Assembly (NCBI GenBank): GCA_029261835.1
Contig: JAJDAO010000055.1
Span: 144,688-208,687, forward strand
Reading direction: 5' to 3'
Origin: Deltaproteobacteria bacterium
Lineage (GTDB): Bacteria > Myxococcota_A > UBA9160 > UBA4427
Length of the DNA: 64,000 nt
In this document: piece after piece, positions 8,639-17,020 of the stretch
Layout of the letters: the number at the start of each line of letters is the position of its first letter
Position numbering within the stretch: position 1 is the stretch's first letter
Notes under the pieces: generated by a model
Seen by the model: only the letters and a program-made list of their open reading frames with translations
Told to the model about the DNA's origin: nothing
Databases searched by the model: none
Translations under genes and position numbers: made by a program

Positions 8639-9568
8639 TCAGGCACCGATGAGCTGCAGATAATAGTAGAAGACGGGCGCCACGAAGATGAAGGCGTCGT
8701 AGACGTCGAGCACGCCGCCCTGCGTCGGTATCGCCTCGCCGTAGTCCTTGACGCCGACGCGGCGCTTCAAACGCGAGGCGCAGAGATCACCGCCCAGACC
8801 CGCCACGGGGATCAGCAGGCCGGCGCCGATGAGCTGCAGCGCCGAGAAGCCGGGGACCGCGAAGCGCAGTGCGAATGCCAGCGCGACGGTAATCGCAATA
8901 CCGCCCGCCACCCCTTCGACGGTCTTCTTCGGACTCAGCCTCGGGAAGATCTTGTGCCGACCGAAGCTACTCCCGACCAAGTAGGCAGCGGAGTCATTGA
9001 TTTCGGCCAGGCCGTAGAAGAGGACGACATAGCCGAAGCCCGCCTCCATGGTGCCGATCTCCACGAAGAATGCCAGACACATAAATGGGTAAATGACACC
9101 AAAGCAGGTTCGTTTCATCCTCGCCAGCAAGGAGGTGGCACTCGAGCCAGCCGCTACCCGTAGCACCCAGTAGAGTGCGAACACCGCCGGGAAGGCCCAG
9201 CCGAGCACGCCGGGGCTCGCGTAGCCGTAGAACATGAAGCCCAGCCCGATCAGGATGCCGGAGAGCTTGTAGGGCGTATCGCCGCCGCTCTCGAAGGTGC
9301 CGTAGAGCTCTGCCGCGCAGAGACAGCCGAGCACGACGGCCGTGCCGAGCACCCACGCGCCGCCGAGATAGGCCGGCACGAAGATAGCGGCCAGGATCAG
9401 GACCTCGACCGCGAAGCGCGTACTCATGCGACTGTGCCCCTGGCTCTTTCCGCGCCAGGCCCAGTTGACGATCAGCCCGAGCCCCGCCGCAGAGAAGATG
9501 CCGAGCAAGGTCCAGAGCAGCTTGCGCGCGATCTCGTCCCTTAGGACATCCGCGACGACATCGTTCAT
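8639..9568 (-). CDS. CdsA-like cytidylyltransferase with altered signature
   Basis: Polytopic membrane protein of the phosphatidate cytidylyltransferase (CdsA) family, 309 residues with about eight helices. CdsA makes CDP-diacylglycerol from CTP and phosphatidate. The C-terminal region SPKKTVEGVAGG, GDLCASRLKRRVGVKDYG matches the family well, but the final signature reads PTQGGVLDVYDAF where typical CdsA has P-x-HGG-x-x-DR-x-D: His became Gln and Arg became Val, while the acidic residues remain. It may be a specialised paralogue acting on another lipid phosphate. The start ATG overlaps the AEP transaminase stop by four bases, so the two are translationally coupled within the phosphonate operon. 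Confidence 0.82.
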   Translation of the reverse strand: MNDVVADVLRDEIARKLLWTLLGIFSAAGLGLIVNWAWRGKSQGHSRMSTRFAVEVLILAAIFVPAYLGGAWVLGTAVVLGCLCAAELYGTFESGGDTPYKLSGILIGLGFMFYGYASPGVLGWAFPAVFALYWVLRVAAGSSATSLLARMKRTCFGVIYPFMCLAFFVEIGTMEAGFGYVVLFYGLAEINDSAAYLVGSSFGRHKIFPRLSPKKTVEGVAGGIAITVALAFALRFAVPGFSALQLIGAGLLIPVAGLGGDLCASRLKRRVGVKDYGEAIPTQGGVLDVYDAFIFVAPVFYYYLQLIGA

Positions 9569-10674
9569 CCCCGCACCCGATCGAGATAACGGCGCAGGGC
9601 GGCGAGAAAGCGCTCGATGTCACTTGCATCGATTGCCCCCAGGACCGCGAGCCGGAAGTTCGGCTGTGCGCCGGGCTTGCCGGGATAGATGGTGAAGCCC
9701 TCTCGATCCAGCGCGTCGTGCATGTCCACGAAGTCGTACCAGGCTTCCCTCGGCTCCCGGATCGCCACCAGAATGCGACTCTGCAGCGAGTCGTCGAGCA
9801 GCAGCTCGAAGCCGAGCTCGGCCAGCCCCGCCAGCAAGGTCTGCATGCTGCGCTCGTAGCGCGCTTGCCGCCCGGCAACCCCCTCCTGCTCGAGCTCGAT
9901 AAGGGCCCGGTGCAGGGCCGCGACAACTTGCGGCGGCACGGTGAAGCGGCTCTGACCCGTCTTGATCAGGTGGTCGTGCTCAGCCACCAGATCCAGCACG
10001 AACGACCGCGGCTTGCAGCCGCGAACGTCCTCGAGCGCCTGCCGCGTAGCGATCACGATGCCGAGCCCCGCCATGCCCTGAACGCACTTGTTGGAACTCG
10101 ACACCAGCGCGTCGACACCCTGCCGGCCCACGTGGATCGGCAGGCAGCCAAAGCTCGACATGGCATCCACAATGACCGACAGCCGGTGTCGCCGTGCCAG
10201 CGCGGTCAGATCGTCCAGCGGGTTGAGCAGCCCCGAGCTCGTCTCGTGATGCACGAAGCAGAGGTGCGTTGCCCGCCCCGCCAGCTGATTGAGTTCGGCG
10301 TCGAGGGCCTCGAGGTCGATGGGCTTGCCCCACCCCATCTCGACGGCTCGGTGCGGGATACCGTCACAGCGCGCGATTTCGACGAGCCTCGTTCCGTAGT
10401 CGCCGTTGTCGACGATGACGACGAGACCGTCTTCGGGAACCAGCGTCGCGAGCGCCGCCTCGAGTGCGGTCGTGCCGCTTCCCACCAAGGTGACGGCGAC
10501 GATCTCGTCGGGATCACCCGCCAGCGCGACCAGACGTCGCCGAACATCGGCATAGAGCTCGCAGAAGCTCTCCTCGCGCGGGCACACGTCCGGCATCACG
10601 AGCGCCTCTTTCACGCTCTGCGTCGTCGTAGCGGGTCCGGGGTTCAGCAGGATCTTTCTCTCTACGGCTCGCAC
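9565..10674 (-). CDS. phnW: 2-aminoethylphosphonate transaminase
   Basis: PLP-dependent class V aminotransferase, 369 residues, interconverting phosphonoacetaldehyde and 2-aminoethylphosphonate (AEP). In catabolic loci it degrades AEP; beside PEP mutase and phosphonopyruvate decarboxylase it should run in the synthetic direction. Landmarks are the N-terminal LLNPGPATTTQSVKEAL, the PLP-phosphate region LVGSGTTALEAAL, the cofactor Asp in VIVDAMSSFG and the Schiff-base Lys196 in SSSNKCVQGMAG. Length and order match PhnW. The start is GTG at 10674, three bases after the upstream nucleotidyltransferase stop. In some bacteria this enzyme is fused to a cytidylyltransferase; here the same pair is adjacent but separate. 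Confidence 0.92.
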   Translation of the reverse strand: MRAVERKILLNPGPATTTQSVKEALVMPDVCPREESFCELYADVRRRLVALAGDPDEIVAVTLVGSGTTALEAALATLVPEDGLVVIVDNGDYGTRLVEIARCDGIPHRAVEMGWGKPIDLEALDAELNQLAGRATHLCFVHHETSSGLLNPLDDLTALARRHRLSVIVDAMSSFGCLPIHVGRQGVDALVSSSNKCVQGMAGLGIVIATRQALEDVRGCKPRSFVLDLVAEHDHLIKTGQSRFTVPPQVVAALHRALIELEQEGVAGRQARYERSMQTLLAGLAELGFELLLDDSLQSRILVAIREPREAWYDFVDMHDALDREGFTIYPGKPGAQPNFRLAVLGAIDASDIERFLAALRRYLDRVRG

Positions 10675-10677
10675 GTT

Positions 10678-11433
10678 CTACTCCGTCGTGCGCTTGGCGA
10701 GCCACTGCGGCCACACCTGATCGCGCACCCTCTCGTAGTGCATGGGATAGTCGACTTCGCCCCAGAGCAGGTCGGGAATCAAGCAAACGTAGACGGGATG
10801 GGATTCGGCCACCTCGACGAGCGCATCGGTCTCGTATGCCATCTGTCCGTGCCCGTGCCGCGACACGAAGCCCAAGTATGCGCGCCGCATGCGAGCGGCG
10901 AGTTCGCTAGAGACACGGAGCAGGCCGACCAGCTCACCGCTCACTTCGCCCAGCGTCTCCCGTTCCTTCGACAGGCGGCGCAAACGGCCACCGGGGGCCT
11001 CGACCCAGACCTCGTCGGTGGCGCCGGTGGGCCCCGAGGCCAGCAAGACATCAGGCGCATCAGCCGTCAGCAGCGAATCGAGAGCTCGATCTTCGTAGAA
11101 GAGATCGCTCTCGATTAGAATGAAGTCCTCGAAGACCGTCTCCAGCGCGACGGCCATCGAGGCCATGCTGCCGGTCTCTGCGTAGGCCTTGTTCTCGACC
11201 ACTTCCACGCCTTTGCTGCGCGCCGCCAGATCGTGATACGCCTGTGCGAGGTGACCGGCGACGATGACGACACGCTCGACGCCCTGCTCGCGCAGCAGGC
11301 GCAGAGAACGCTCGATCAAGCTCTCGCCACCGATCTCGACGAAGCCCTTCGGCAGCTCTGACCACACCCCATGCAGCCGGGTCCCCATGCCAGCAGCCAG
11401 GACTACCGCCGTTCGAATCGGGCTGGCCATCAC
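10678..11433 (-). CDS. pntC: Nucleotidyltransferase, probable AEP cytidylyltransferase
   Basis: Stand-alone sugar-nucleotidyltransferase fold enzyme, 251 residues, related to phosphocholine cytidylyltransferases (LicC type) and to PntC, which makes CMP-AEP from CTP and AEP. The nucleotide loop is intact: VLAAGMGTRL (about residues 11-20), then ELPKGFVEIGG with the catalytic Lys; a metal-binding Asp is in IESDLFYE. The YETDALVEVA and LLWGEVDYPMHY segments near the C-terminus resemble LicC-like acceptor regions. The tandem GTG/ATG start overlaps the decarboxylase stop, and the transaminase follows three bases later. The cytidylyltransferase role is inferred from family and position; a phosphocholine- or inositol-phosphate-type acceptor is the alternative. 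Confidence 0.8.
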   Translation of the reverse strand: MMASPIRTAVVLAAGMGTRLHGVWSELPKGFVEIGGESLIERSLRLLREQGVERVVIVAGHLAQAYHDLAARSKGVEVVENKAYAETGSMASMAVALETVFEDFILIESDLFYEDRALDSLLTADAPDVLLASGPTGATDEVWVEAPGGRLRRLSKERETLGEVSGELVGLLRVSSELAARMRRAYLGFVSRHGHGQMAYETDALVEVAESHPVYVCLIPDLLWGEVDYPMHYERVRDQVWPQWLAKRTTE

Positions 11434-12605
11434 GCGCGACCCATGAGACCCACACGAAACGCCTGGGCGATCTCGGGTGGTGTCAATGCGGGCCGCTCGA
11501 GACCGGACGACTCCCGCTCATCGACACGAATGTGGAGCAGCGTGGGACCGGCGCCGAGCGATTCGCGGGCCCAGTCGAGCGCAGCCGCCAAACCATCGCT
11601 CCCGCTGCAGAAACCCGCCCCCGCGTAGCCACACGCCAGGGCGACTTCGGCGAAGTCTACGCTGGGGGAGACGGTGCGCTGGCCGCCCGTCGAGGCATAC
11701 GTCGCATTGTCGATTACCAGGTGGACGAAACGAGGGGGCGCCAACGCGCCGATTGTTGCGAGGCTCCCCAGCCGCATGATGAGCGCGCCGTCGCCGTCCA
11801 ACACGAAGACCGGCCGCTCCGGGCGCTGGCGCGCGATTCCGAGCGCGATGGCGGCGGCGAAACCCATCGAACCCTGCATCGGAAAGTGCCGGTCCACCAG
11901 GGCGTGCGAAGCGACCTCGCGCGACATGTACCCCGTGGTCGAGACCGCCGCCTCGTCACCGCAGCGAGCGAGATAGGCCGCGAGCACGTCAGTGCGCGAG
12001 GGCAGCGAGCCGCCGCCGAAACGCGAGACCCGGCCCGCCTGCCGCTGCTCCGCGCTCCGCTCGCGGGTCGGCACGCGTCCACGTGCCCGCGCGCCGGGCA
12101 CCGCTTCGAACAACCCGCGCGGCACGATCAACGCCGCCGGTCTACGCTCCTTCTCCATGTAGGCCACGGCATCCGCCACCGAACGCTGAACGTTGGAGTC
12201 TTCGCGCAGCACGGCGGTCGGTATGCCGAGGAGCTCGAGCAGCCCCGGCGTCGCCGCGCCCATCGGATAGTGGTGGACGGCATCCTTGCGACCCGGTTCC
12301 CCGCGCCAGGAGACGAGAAGCAACAGCGGAATCTCGTACGGAATCGCCAGCGAGGCGAGCGGATTGACCGCGTTGCCGAGGCCCGAGTTCTGCATCATCG
12401 CGACACCGAGCCCGCCGGCCAGCCAACTCCCAGCCGCTGCCGCAACCGCCTCCCCCTCTACCGAAGCGGCCACATAGTCGACCTTCGAAGAAGCCTCGGC
12501 TTCGCAGATCAGGTCGTTGAGGATCGAGCAAGGCACGCCGCTGAAGCCGCGAATACCGGCCTTCAGAAGGGCATCGAACAGGAGCTGAGGATCGAGCGGC
12601 ACCAA
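11430..12605 (-). CDS. ppd: Phosphonopyruvate decarboxylase
   Basis: Thiamine-diphosphate enzyme, 391 residues, converting phosphonopyruvate to phosphonoacetaldehyde and CO2; this irreversible step pulls the unfavourable PEP mutase equilibrium toward phosphonates. Landmarks are the N-terminal SVEGEAVAAAAG with the cofactor-activating Glu, the MMQNSGLGNAVNPL motif typical of phosphonopyruvate and sulfopyruvate decarboxylases, and the C-terminal TDP/Mg motif LDGDGALIMRLG ending in VIDN. Sulfopyruvate decarboxylase is the main alternative, ruled out by the neighbours. The frame begins at TTG 12605 with GTG as second codon; GAGGTG lies just upstream, so GTG at 12602 is as likely. It is 31 bp after the mutase gene. 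Confidence 0.92.
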   Translation of the reverse strand: MVPLDPQLLFDALLKAGIRGFSGVPCSILNDLICEAEASSKVDYVAASVEGEAVAAAAGSWLAGGLGVAMMQNSGLGNAVNPLASLAIPYEIPLLLLVSWRGEPGRKDAVHHYPMGAATPGLLELLGIPTAVLREDSNVQRSVADAVAYMEKERRPAALIVPRGLFEAVPGARARGRVPTRERSAEQRQAGRVSRFGGGSLPSRTDVLAAYLARCGDEAAVSTTGYMSREVASHALVDRHFPMQGSMGFAAAIALGIARQRPERPVFVLDGDGALIMRLGSLATIGALAPPRFVHLVIDNATYASTGGQRTVSPSVDFAEVALACGYAGAGFCSGSDGLAAALDWARESLGAGPTLLHIRVDERESSGLERPALTPPEIAQAFRVGLMGRA

Positions 12606-12636
12606 GCTGCACCTCGAGAAAGTCGCCGGCGTGATG

Positions 12637-14238
12637 TCAGACGTTGCCCTTGGCCACGTCGGCGAGGCTGTTGATGTCGATCCAGTCGCCCTGGATGTAG
12701 AGCACTCGCACCGCCAAGGGGTCGCTCTCGATCAGCCGATTGAGCACCGCGCTCATCTCCAGCTCGTCACCACCCGGCTTGGCCAGCACCTCGTCGAGCG
12801 CTCTGAGCAGCTGCACAGTCCCCTCGCCCCGCGTCCGCAGCATGCCAATCCACTCACCGTCCACGTCCTCGTCGGGCAGATGATTCGCAATGCGCTCCAG
12901 GTAGAATTCGCTCTCGTCGTAGAGATCCGGAGGCGGCCCGGATACCCGCACGCGATCCGCCGAGCGACCGGATGCCAAGAAGCTGCGCGAGCCGTCGACC
13001 ACGACCGTGATCAGCGCGTCGGACGACATCAGCTCGTGCAGGATGTAGCGCTTGAAGACAACGTCGCCGTAGGCGATCAGCACCTCACCCTTGATGACAT
13101 CGCGCGCCACCTCGAGCGAGCCGAGCTCGCCCGTCTCTTGCCAGCGCGGGTTGTCGAAGAGGGTCACGCCGGCGGGGGTCAGCGCCTCGGGCTTGTAGCC
13201 GCGAACGATGGAGACATCGCGGATCCCCTCCGCACGCAGGCTCTGGAGCATCTTCTCGATTGCGGGCGTGCCGGCAATCGGGATCATGCACTTCGGCCGA
13301 TCGGCCGTCAGCTCATCGAGGCCCGTACCGCGCGAGGCGGCAAGCACGACCGCCGAAGCCGAACTGGCCTGCTGCAGGTACGCCTTCTCGCCCTCGAGCA
13401 GACCGTCCGCATCCTGCAGCCGGAAGACTTCCTTCACGGACGCGATCTCGTCTTCCAAATCTCGCGCCGTTCCGACCTCACCGATGTGATTGGCCACCAT
13501 CTGCATGGAGCCGATCGCGGCACGGAGCATGTGGTTGGCCCAGATCAGAAGCGACACACCGGCTTGCTGGAAGGCCTCGAGCGGCGTGCTGTAGTAGGTG
13601 GTGGGCACGCAGATCACGGGCACGGCGCCGCTCCAGCGCGCCATGAACTCCTGCACGGGTGCGAAGGTGCGATCCTTGGAGTGGATCAGCACGGCATCCG
13701 CACCGGCTTCGGCGTATCTCTCCGCCCGATCGAGCGCCGCTCCCAGCTCGAGCCCAACGATCAGTGCCTCGGTGCGCGCGGCAACAACGAAGTCCGAATC
13801 CGTCTGGGCGTCTTTGCCCGCGCGAATCTTGCCGCAGAACTCCTCCACGGGAGCCAACGACTGGGACTCGGAGCGCAGGAAGGAGTTGGTCTTGGGAAAG
13901 ATCTTGTCTTCGATGCACACGCCGCCTACCTGCCGCAGGCAGAGCTTGCGCACGAGCTGCTGAAAGTGGCTGAACTGGCCGTAACCGGTGTCGCCGTCGA
14001 AGAGAACCGGAATCTCGACCTTCGCCGTGATCGCTTCCAGGACATCGAGCACCTCGGTCATTGTCAGCTCGCTGTTGTCGCGCAGGCCGGCCGCGCAGGA
14101 CAGCGTGAGCGAGCTGGCCCATAGCCCGGGAATGCCCGCCTCGGCCACGATACTGGCCGAGAGTGCATTGTGGGCCTCCAGAATGTGCTCCACACGCGGG
14201 CTATCCAGCAGTTTGCGAAGCTCTTGCGCTTGTCTCAT
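12637..14238 (-). CDS. pepM: PEP mutase fused to a nucleotidyltransferase-like domain
   Basis: A 533-residue two-domain protein. Residues 1 to about 285 are phosphoenolpyruvate mutase, which forms the C-P bond by converting PEP to phosphonopyruvate; the diagnostic EDK-x5-NS motif is seen as EDKIFPKTNS (110-119), with the metal-binding LFDGDTGYG before it. Residues about 293-533 are a nucleotidyltransferase fold, as in other PepM fusions. Here its glycine-rich loop is degenerate: LAASRGTGLDEL in place of LAAG-x-G-T-R-L, losing a Gly and the phosphate-binding Arg, although RPKCMIPIAG keeps the Lys. The domain may have shifted function. The ATG at 14238 follows GAGGAGGT closely. First gene of the operon core. 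Confidence 0.93.
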   Translation of the reverse strand: MRQAQELRKLLDSPRVEHILEAHNALSASIVAEAGIPGLWASSLTLSCAAGLRDNSELTMTEVLDVLEAITAKVEIPVLFDGDTGYGQFSHFQQLVRKLCLRQVGGVCIEDKIFPKTNSFLRSESQSLAPVEEFCGKIRAGKDAQTDSDFVVAARTEALIVGLELGAALDRAERYAEAGADAVLIHSKDRTFAPVQEFMARWSGAVPVICVPTTYYSTPLEAFQQAGVSLLIWANHMLRAAIGSMQMVANHIGEVGTARDLEDEIASVKEVFRLQDADGLLEGEKAYLQQASSASAVVLAASRGTGLDELTADRPKCMIPIAGTPAIEKMLQSLRAEGIRDVSIVRGYKPEALTPAGVTLFDNPRWQETGELGSLEVARDVIKGEVLIAYGDVVFKRYILHELMSSDALITVVVDGSRSFLASGRSADRVRVSGPPPDLYDESEFYLERIANHLPDEDVDGEWIGMLRTRGEGTVQLLRALDEVLAKPGGDELEMSAVLNRLIESDPLAVRVLYIQGDWIDINSLADVAKGNV

Positions 14239-14368
14239 GACCTCCTCGTGCCTCGACTCGCCCTACCCGACAGCTGCCGGCCGCAGGCGCTCTCCGCCCA
14301 CCGCAGACTCGCGTCGTCGGGAGAATAGCCAGCGCTCGAGGCGCTGAAATCCCCCGGGTTGCCGTCCA

Positions 14369-15496
14369 TCAGCTCCGAGCGCCGGCCCGCAGGAACTGCG
14401 CCTCGATCCGCTCGGTCACGCGCGGCCAGGAGAAGCGTAGCGCCGTCTGGCGGCCGCCCTCGGCCAGGCGTTCGAGGCGGGGAGCATCCGTCAGAACTTG
14501 GCACAGCCCGTCCGCCAGCGAACCCGCGTCGATCTCCTGTATCAGCCAGCCGTCGAGATCGTGGCTCACGACGTCCCGGTAGCCGGGAATCGCGAATGCC
14601 ACCGGCGGGCGACCGGCCGCCATCGCCTCGAGCAGCACGATCCCCTGGCTCTCCTGGCCGGTGGCGGGCGAACAGAAGAGATCGCAGCCGGCGTAGTAGC
14701 CCGGTATCGACTCCGGGGCAACGTAGCCGGCGAAGCGGATGTCGCGCTCCACGTCGCCTCCGAGCTCTTCGAGCAAAGACGCCACCTCCCCGCGCTCGAC
14801 GCCGACGACGACGAGCCGCGCGCCCTCGACCCGTCGTCGCACATCGGCAAAGGCGCGCAGCAGAAGAGGCAAGCCTTTGCGCGGGTCCGCACGACCGACG
14901 AAGAGAATGGTCGGCCTGCCGTCGGACAGCTCTTGGACCGGCGCCGCCGCGGGGTGGAAGCGATCGGTGTCGACGCCGTTCGGGATGATCTCGTACTCAC
15001 CTGGGAAGTAGTGCGAGATACTTCGCTGCGCCTCGCCGGAAACGGCGATGCGACCGTGCATGCGCTGCCAAACAGGCCCCGAGATCGCCCGAAGCCTGCG
15101 ATAGAGCGTGTTCCAGGTTGGCGACGGTGCAAAGTTGGCGTGAAACGTGCCAACGCTCGTGCACTCACATGCGACCAACGCCGCCATCCCAAGAACGGGG
15201 TCCATCGGGGCGTGCACGTGCAGCACGTCGAAGGCGTGCTGCCGCAGCAGGCGCCGGAAGCAAAGCAGGTAGCGACCGAGCACCATGCGTGACGCCGCAC
15301 CGTTGTGGGTGAAGACGAATTCGAAGCCGAGGCGAATCACACCCTCGCCCTCGTCCCGCCAGCCCGGCGCAGCCGGCCCGGTCAGAATCAGGACGTCATG
15401 GCCGCGCCGACGCAGCTCCTCGGCTTCGTGATGCACGTGCTCTGAGATCCCGCCCGGCCAGGGACGGTAGTACTCCGTCACGATACCAATTCGCAC
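14369..15496 (-). CDS. GT4-family glycosyltransferase
   Basis: Retaining glycosyltransferase of the GT4/GT-B type, 375 residues, related to PimA-like mannosyltransferases that act on membrane lipid acceptors. The N-terminal Rossmann half starts IGIVTEYYRPWPGG with the glycine-rich acceptor loop; the C-terminal donor half has ILFVGRADPRKG and the E-x7-E motif in ATGQESQGIVLLEAMAAG. The GTG start at 15496 is preceded by GAGGAG. It lies 130 bp upstream of the PEP mutase gene in the same direction, and could be the first gene of the phosphonate operon or a separate unit. A role in glycosylating the phosphonate-bearing lipid is plausible but inferred. Confidence 0.85.
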   Translation of the reverse strand: MRIGIVTEYYRPWPGGISEHVHHEAEELRRRGHDVLILTGPAAPGWRDEGEGVIRLGFEFVFTHNGAASRMVLGRYLLCFRRLLRQHAFDVLHVHAPMDPVLGMAALVACECTSVGTFHANFAPSPTWNTLYRRLRAISGPVWQRMHGRIAVSGEAQRSISHYFPGEYEIIPNGVDTDRFHPAAAPVQELSDGRPTILFVGRADPRKGLPLLLRAFADVRRRVEGARLVVVGVERGEVASLLEELGGDVERDIRFAGYVAPESIPGYYAGCDLFCSPATGQESQGIVLLEAMAAGRPPVAFAIPGYRDVVSHDLDGWLIQEIDAGSLADGLCQVLTDAPRLERLAEGGRQTALRFSWPRVTERIEAQFLRAGARS

Positions 15497-15814
15497 TCGC
15501 GCTCCTCAGGCTCGCGAGGATGCGCACGGCGAGCGGGTGATCCTCGAGATTCTCCGAACGACATCTCAGAACGACGACTCCGAATGATATCCCCGCACGA
15601 CGTCTGCAATCGGCAGCGATGTCCGCCAGCTCTGGCGACGGAATCTCGTGCGGCAGGTCCACGGGTCCAGGAGCTAGAACGGTCGGCAGCCGGGGTATCT
15701 GCCGGCCACACGGTATCACAGCCCGCGCGCCGATCGCCAAACAACCCAAAGGCGCAACGCGGCCTTCTCGCGCGGGAGGGTGCAGCCTCGAGGGTCAGCG
15801 GTAAGCTGTGGCGC
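15497..15814. other. Divergent intergenic region of the phosphonate locus
   Basis: 318 bp between the leftward glycosyltransferase/phosphonate operon and the rightward acetyltransferase pair. It must hold promoters for both directions. I see no convincing -35/-10 pair, no perfect palindrome and no terminator; the frame open upstream of 15815 is not protein-like. Confidence 0.6.
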
Positions 15815-17020
15815 ATGACGATCGTCCGGGCTCTCAGAAGAGACGAAGTCGATGGCGTGGCCGACCTGACGGCGCGCGTCTTCGCGAAGGACGGCGACTA
15901 CGACGCGATCTTCCAGATGACGAAGGCCGCCTACCTGCACTGCCCGTTCATGCCGCCGGAGCTGTGCTGGGTGGCGGAGGTGGACGGCCGCATCGTTGCC
16001 AAGTGGCAAGTGCTCGATTTCAGAATCAGGGTCGGGAACACCGCGGTGCGAATGGGCGGTATCCAGGCCGTCGTGGCCGAGCCGGATGAGAACCACAAGG
16101 GCTACCCCGGAACGATCGCGGCGCAGGGCTTGTCCGAAGCCGCGGGCATGGGGTTCGACGTCGTGCTCGGCTTTGCACAGCGTGGCGCCCTCTACCGGCG
16201 GCTGGGTGCGGTGCCGATCATGGCCGAGTACGAGCTCGTGCTCGACGCAAGACAGATTGCGCCGCTGCGCGACGATCCCTTTCACGAGTGGAGCGAGGCC
16301 GAGCTACCCGAGCTGATCGACCACTACAACCAGAGCAACGAAGGACGCTCCGGCAGCTTGATCCGCACGCCCGAGCACTGGCCGTGGATGGTGCGCAAGG
16401 CCCCCATCATTCACATCAGCCAGGAGGGCTACATCGGCGTGCGTCACGGTCCCGACGAACTCGAGATCCGAGAATTGGCGGGCCGCAGCTCGGCTTTCTA
16501 CGACGCTGCGCTGCGCAAGCTCGGAGCGCTGGCGCGGGCGGCGGGCGTTCGCAAGATTCGCGGTGCGGTGCCCGTCGATCACCCGTTCGCGCTGATGAGC
16601 ATCGCCTACGGATCTCGCATGCGCACCATCTACACGAAGCGGGCCGGCTGCCTGGCGCTGCCCCTCGCGCCGCTGCGCCTGCTGGAGAGAATCCGCGGCG
16701 AGCTGGACGAGAGACTGCGCAACTCACGTTACTTCGAGACACGCCTCGAGCTCGGTGTTCGCTGCGCTGGATGCGAGAGCAGCACGATCCTCAACCCAGC
16801 GGGCTCGCGTCAGCAGAAGATCGACGTCAGCCTCTCGCCCGGAGGCCTGCTGCAGCTCGCCTTCGGCTATCGGCCGGTGCGCGCCGTTCTGTTGGACAAG
16901 AGTGAGCGAGCTGCCGAGACAGGCGGGGCAGCCCCGCCGCCCGACGACGCGGCGCTGGCACTCTTGGAGACGATCTTTCCGCACGGCCACCCCTTCATGT
17001 GGCAGACAGATCGCTACTAA
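15815..17020 (+). CDS. Eis-like GNAT acetyltransferase with SCP2-type end
   Basis: A 401-residue protein with a three-part layout like the Eis family: an N-terminal GNAT domain (about 1-140; acetyl-CoA side AVVAEPDENHKGYPGTIA, then YRRLGAVPIM), a second GNAT-like domain (about 150-290), and a C-terminal part (about 300-401) resembling the sterol-carrier-like domain (DVSLSPGGLLQLAFG). Eis enzymes acetylate amines. The ATG at 15815 begins the domain; the open frame further upstream is rejected as not protein-like. Its stop overlaps the next gene's start (TAATG), so it is coupled to a CDP-alcohol phosphotransferase. N-acylation of the AEP amine or a lipid amine is an attractive inference, not shown by the sequence. 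Confidence 0.78.
   Translation: MTIVRALRRDEVDGVADLTARVFAKDGDYDAIFQMTKAAYLHCPFMPPELCWVAEVDGRIVAKWQVLDFRIRVGNTAVRMGGIQAVVAEPDENHKGYPGTIAAQGLSEAAGMGFDVVLGFAQRGALYRRLGAVPIMAEYELVLDARQIAPLRDDPFHEWSEAELPELIDHYNQSNEGRSGSLIRTPEHWPWMVRKAPIIHISQEGYIGVRHGPDELEIRELAGRSSAFYDAALRKLGALARAAGVRKIRGAVPVDHPFALMSIAYGSRMRTIYTKRAGCLALPLAPLRLLERIRGELDERLRNSRYFETRLELGVRCAGCESSTILNPAGSRQQKIDVSLSPGGLLQLAFGYRPVRAVLLDKSERAAETGGAAPPPDDAALALLETIFPHGHPFMWQTDRY

Noticed and set aside
12631..14124. 497-codon frame antisense to PEP mutase
   Set aside because: Shadow of a gene with diagnostic EDK-x5-NS motif; translation is His/Gln/Arg-rich without structure.
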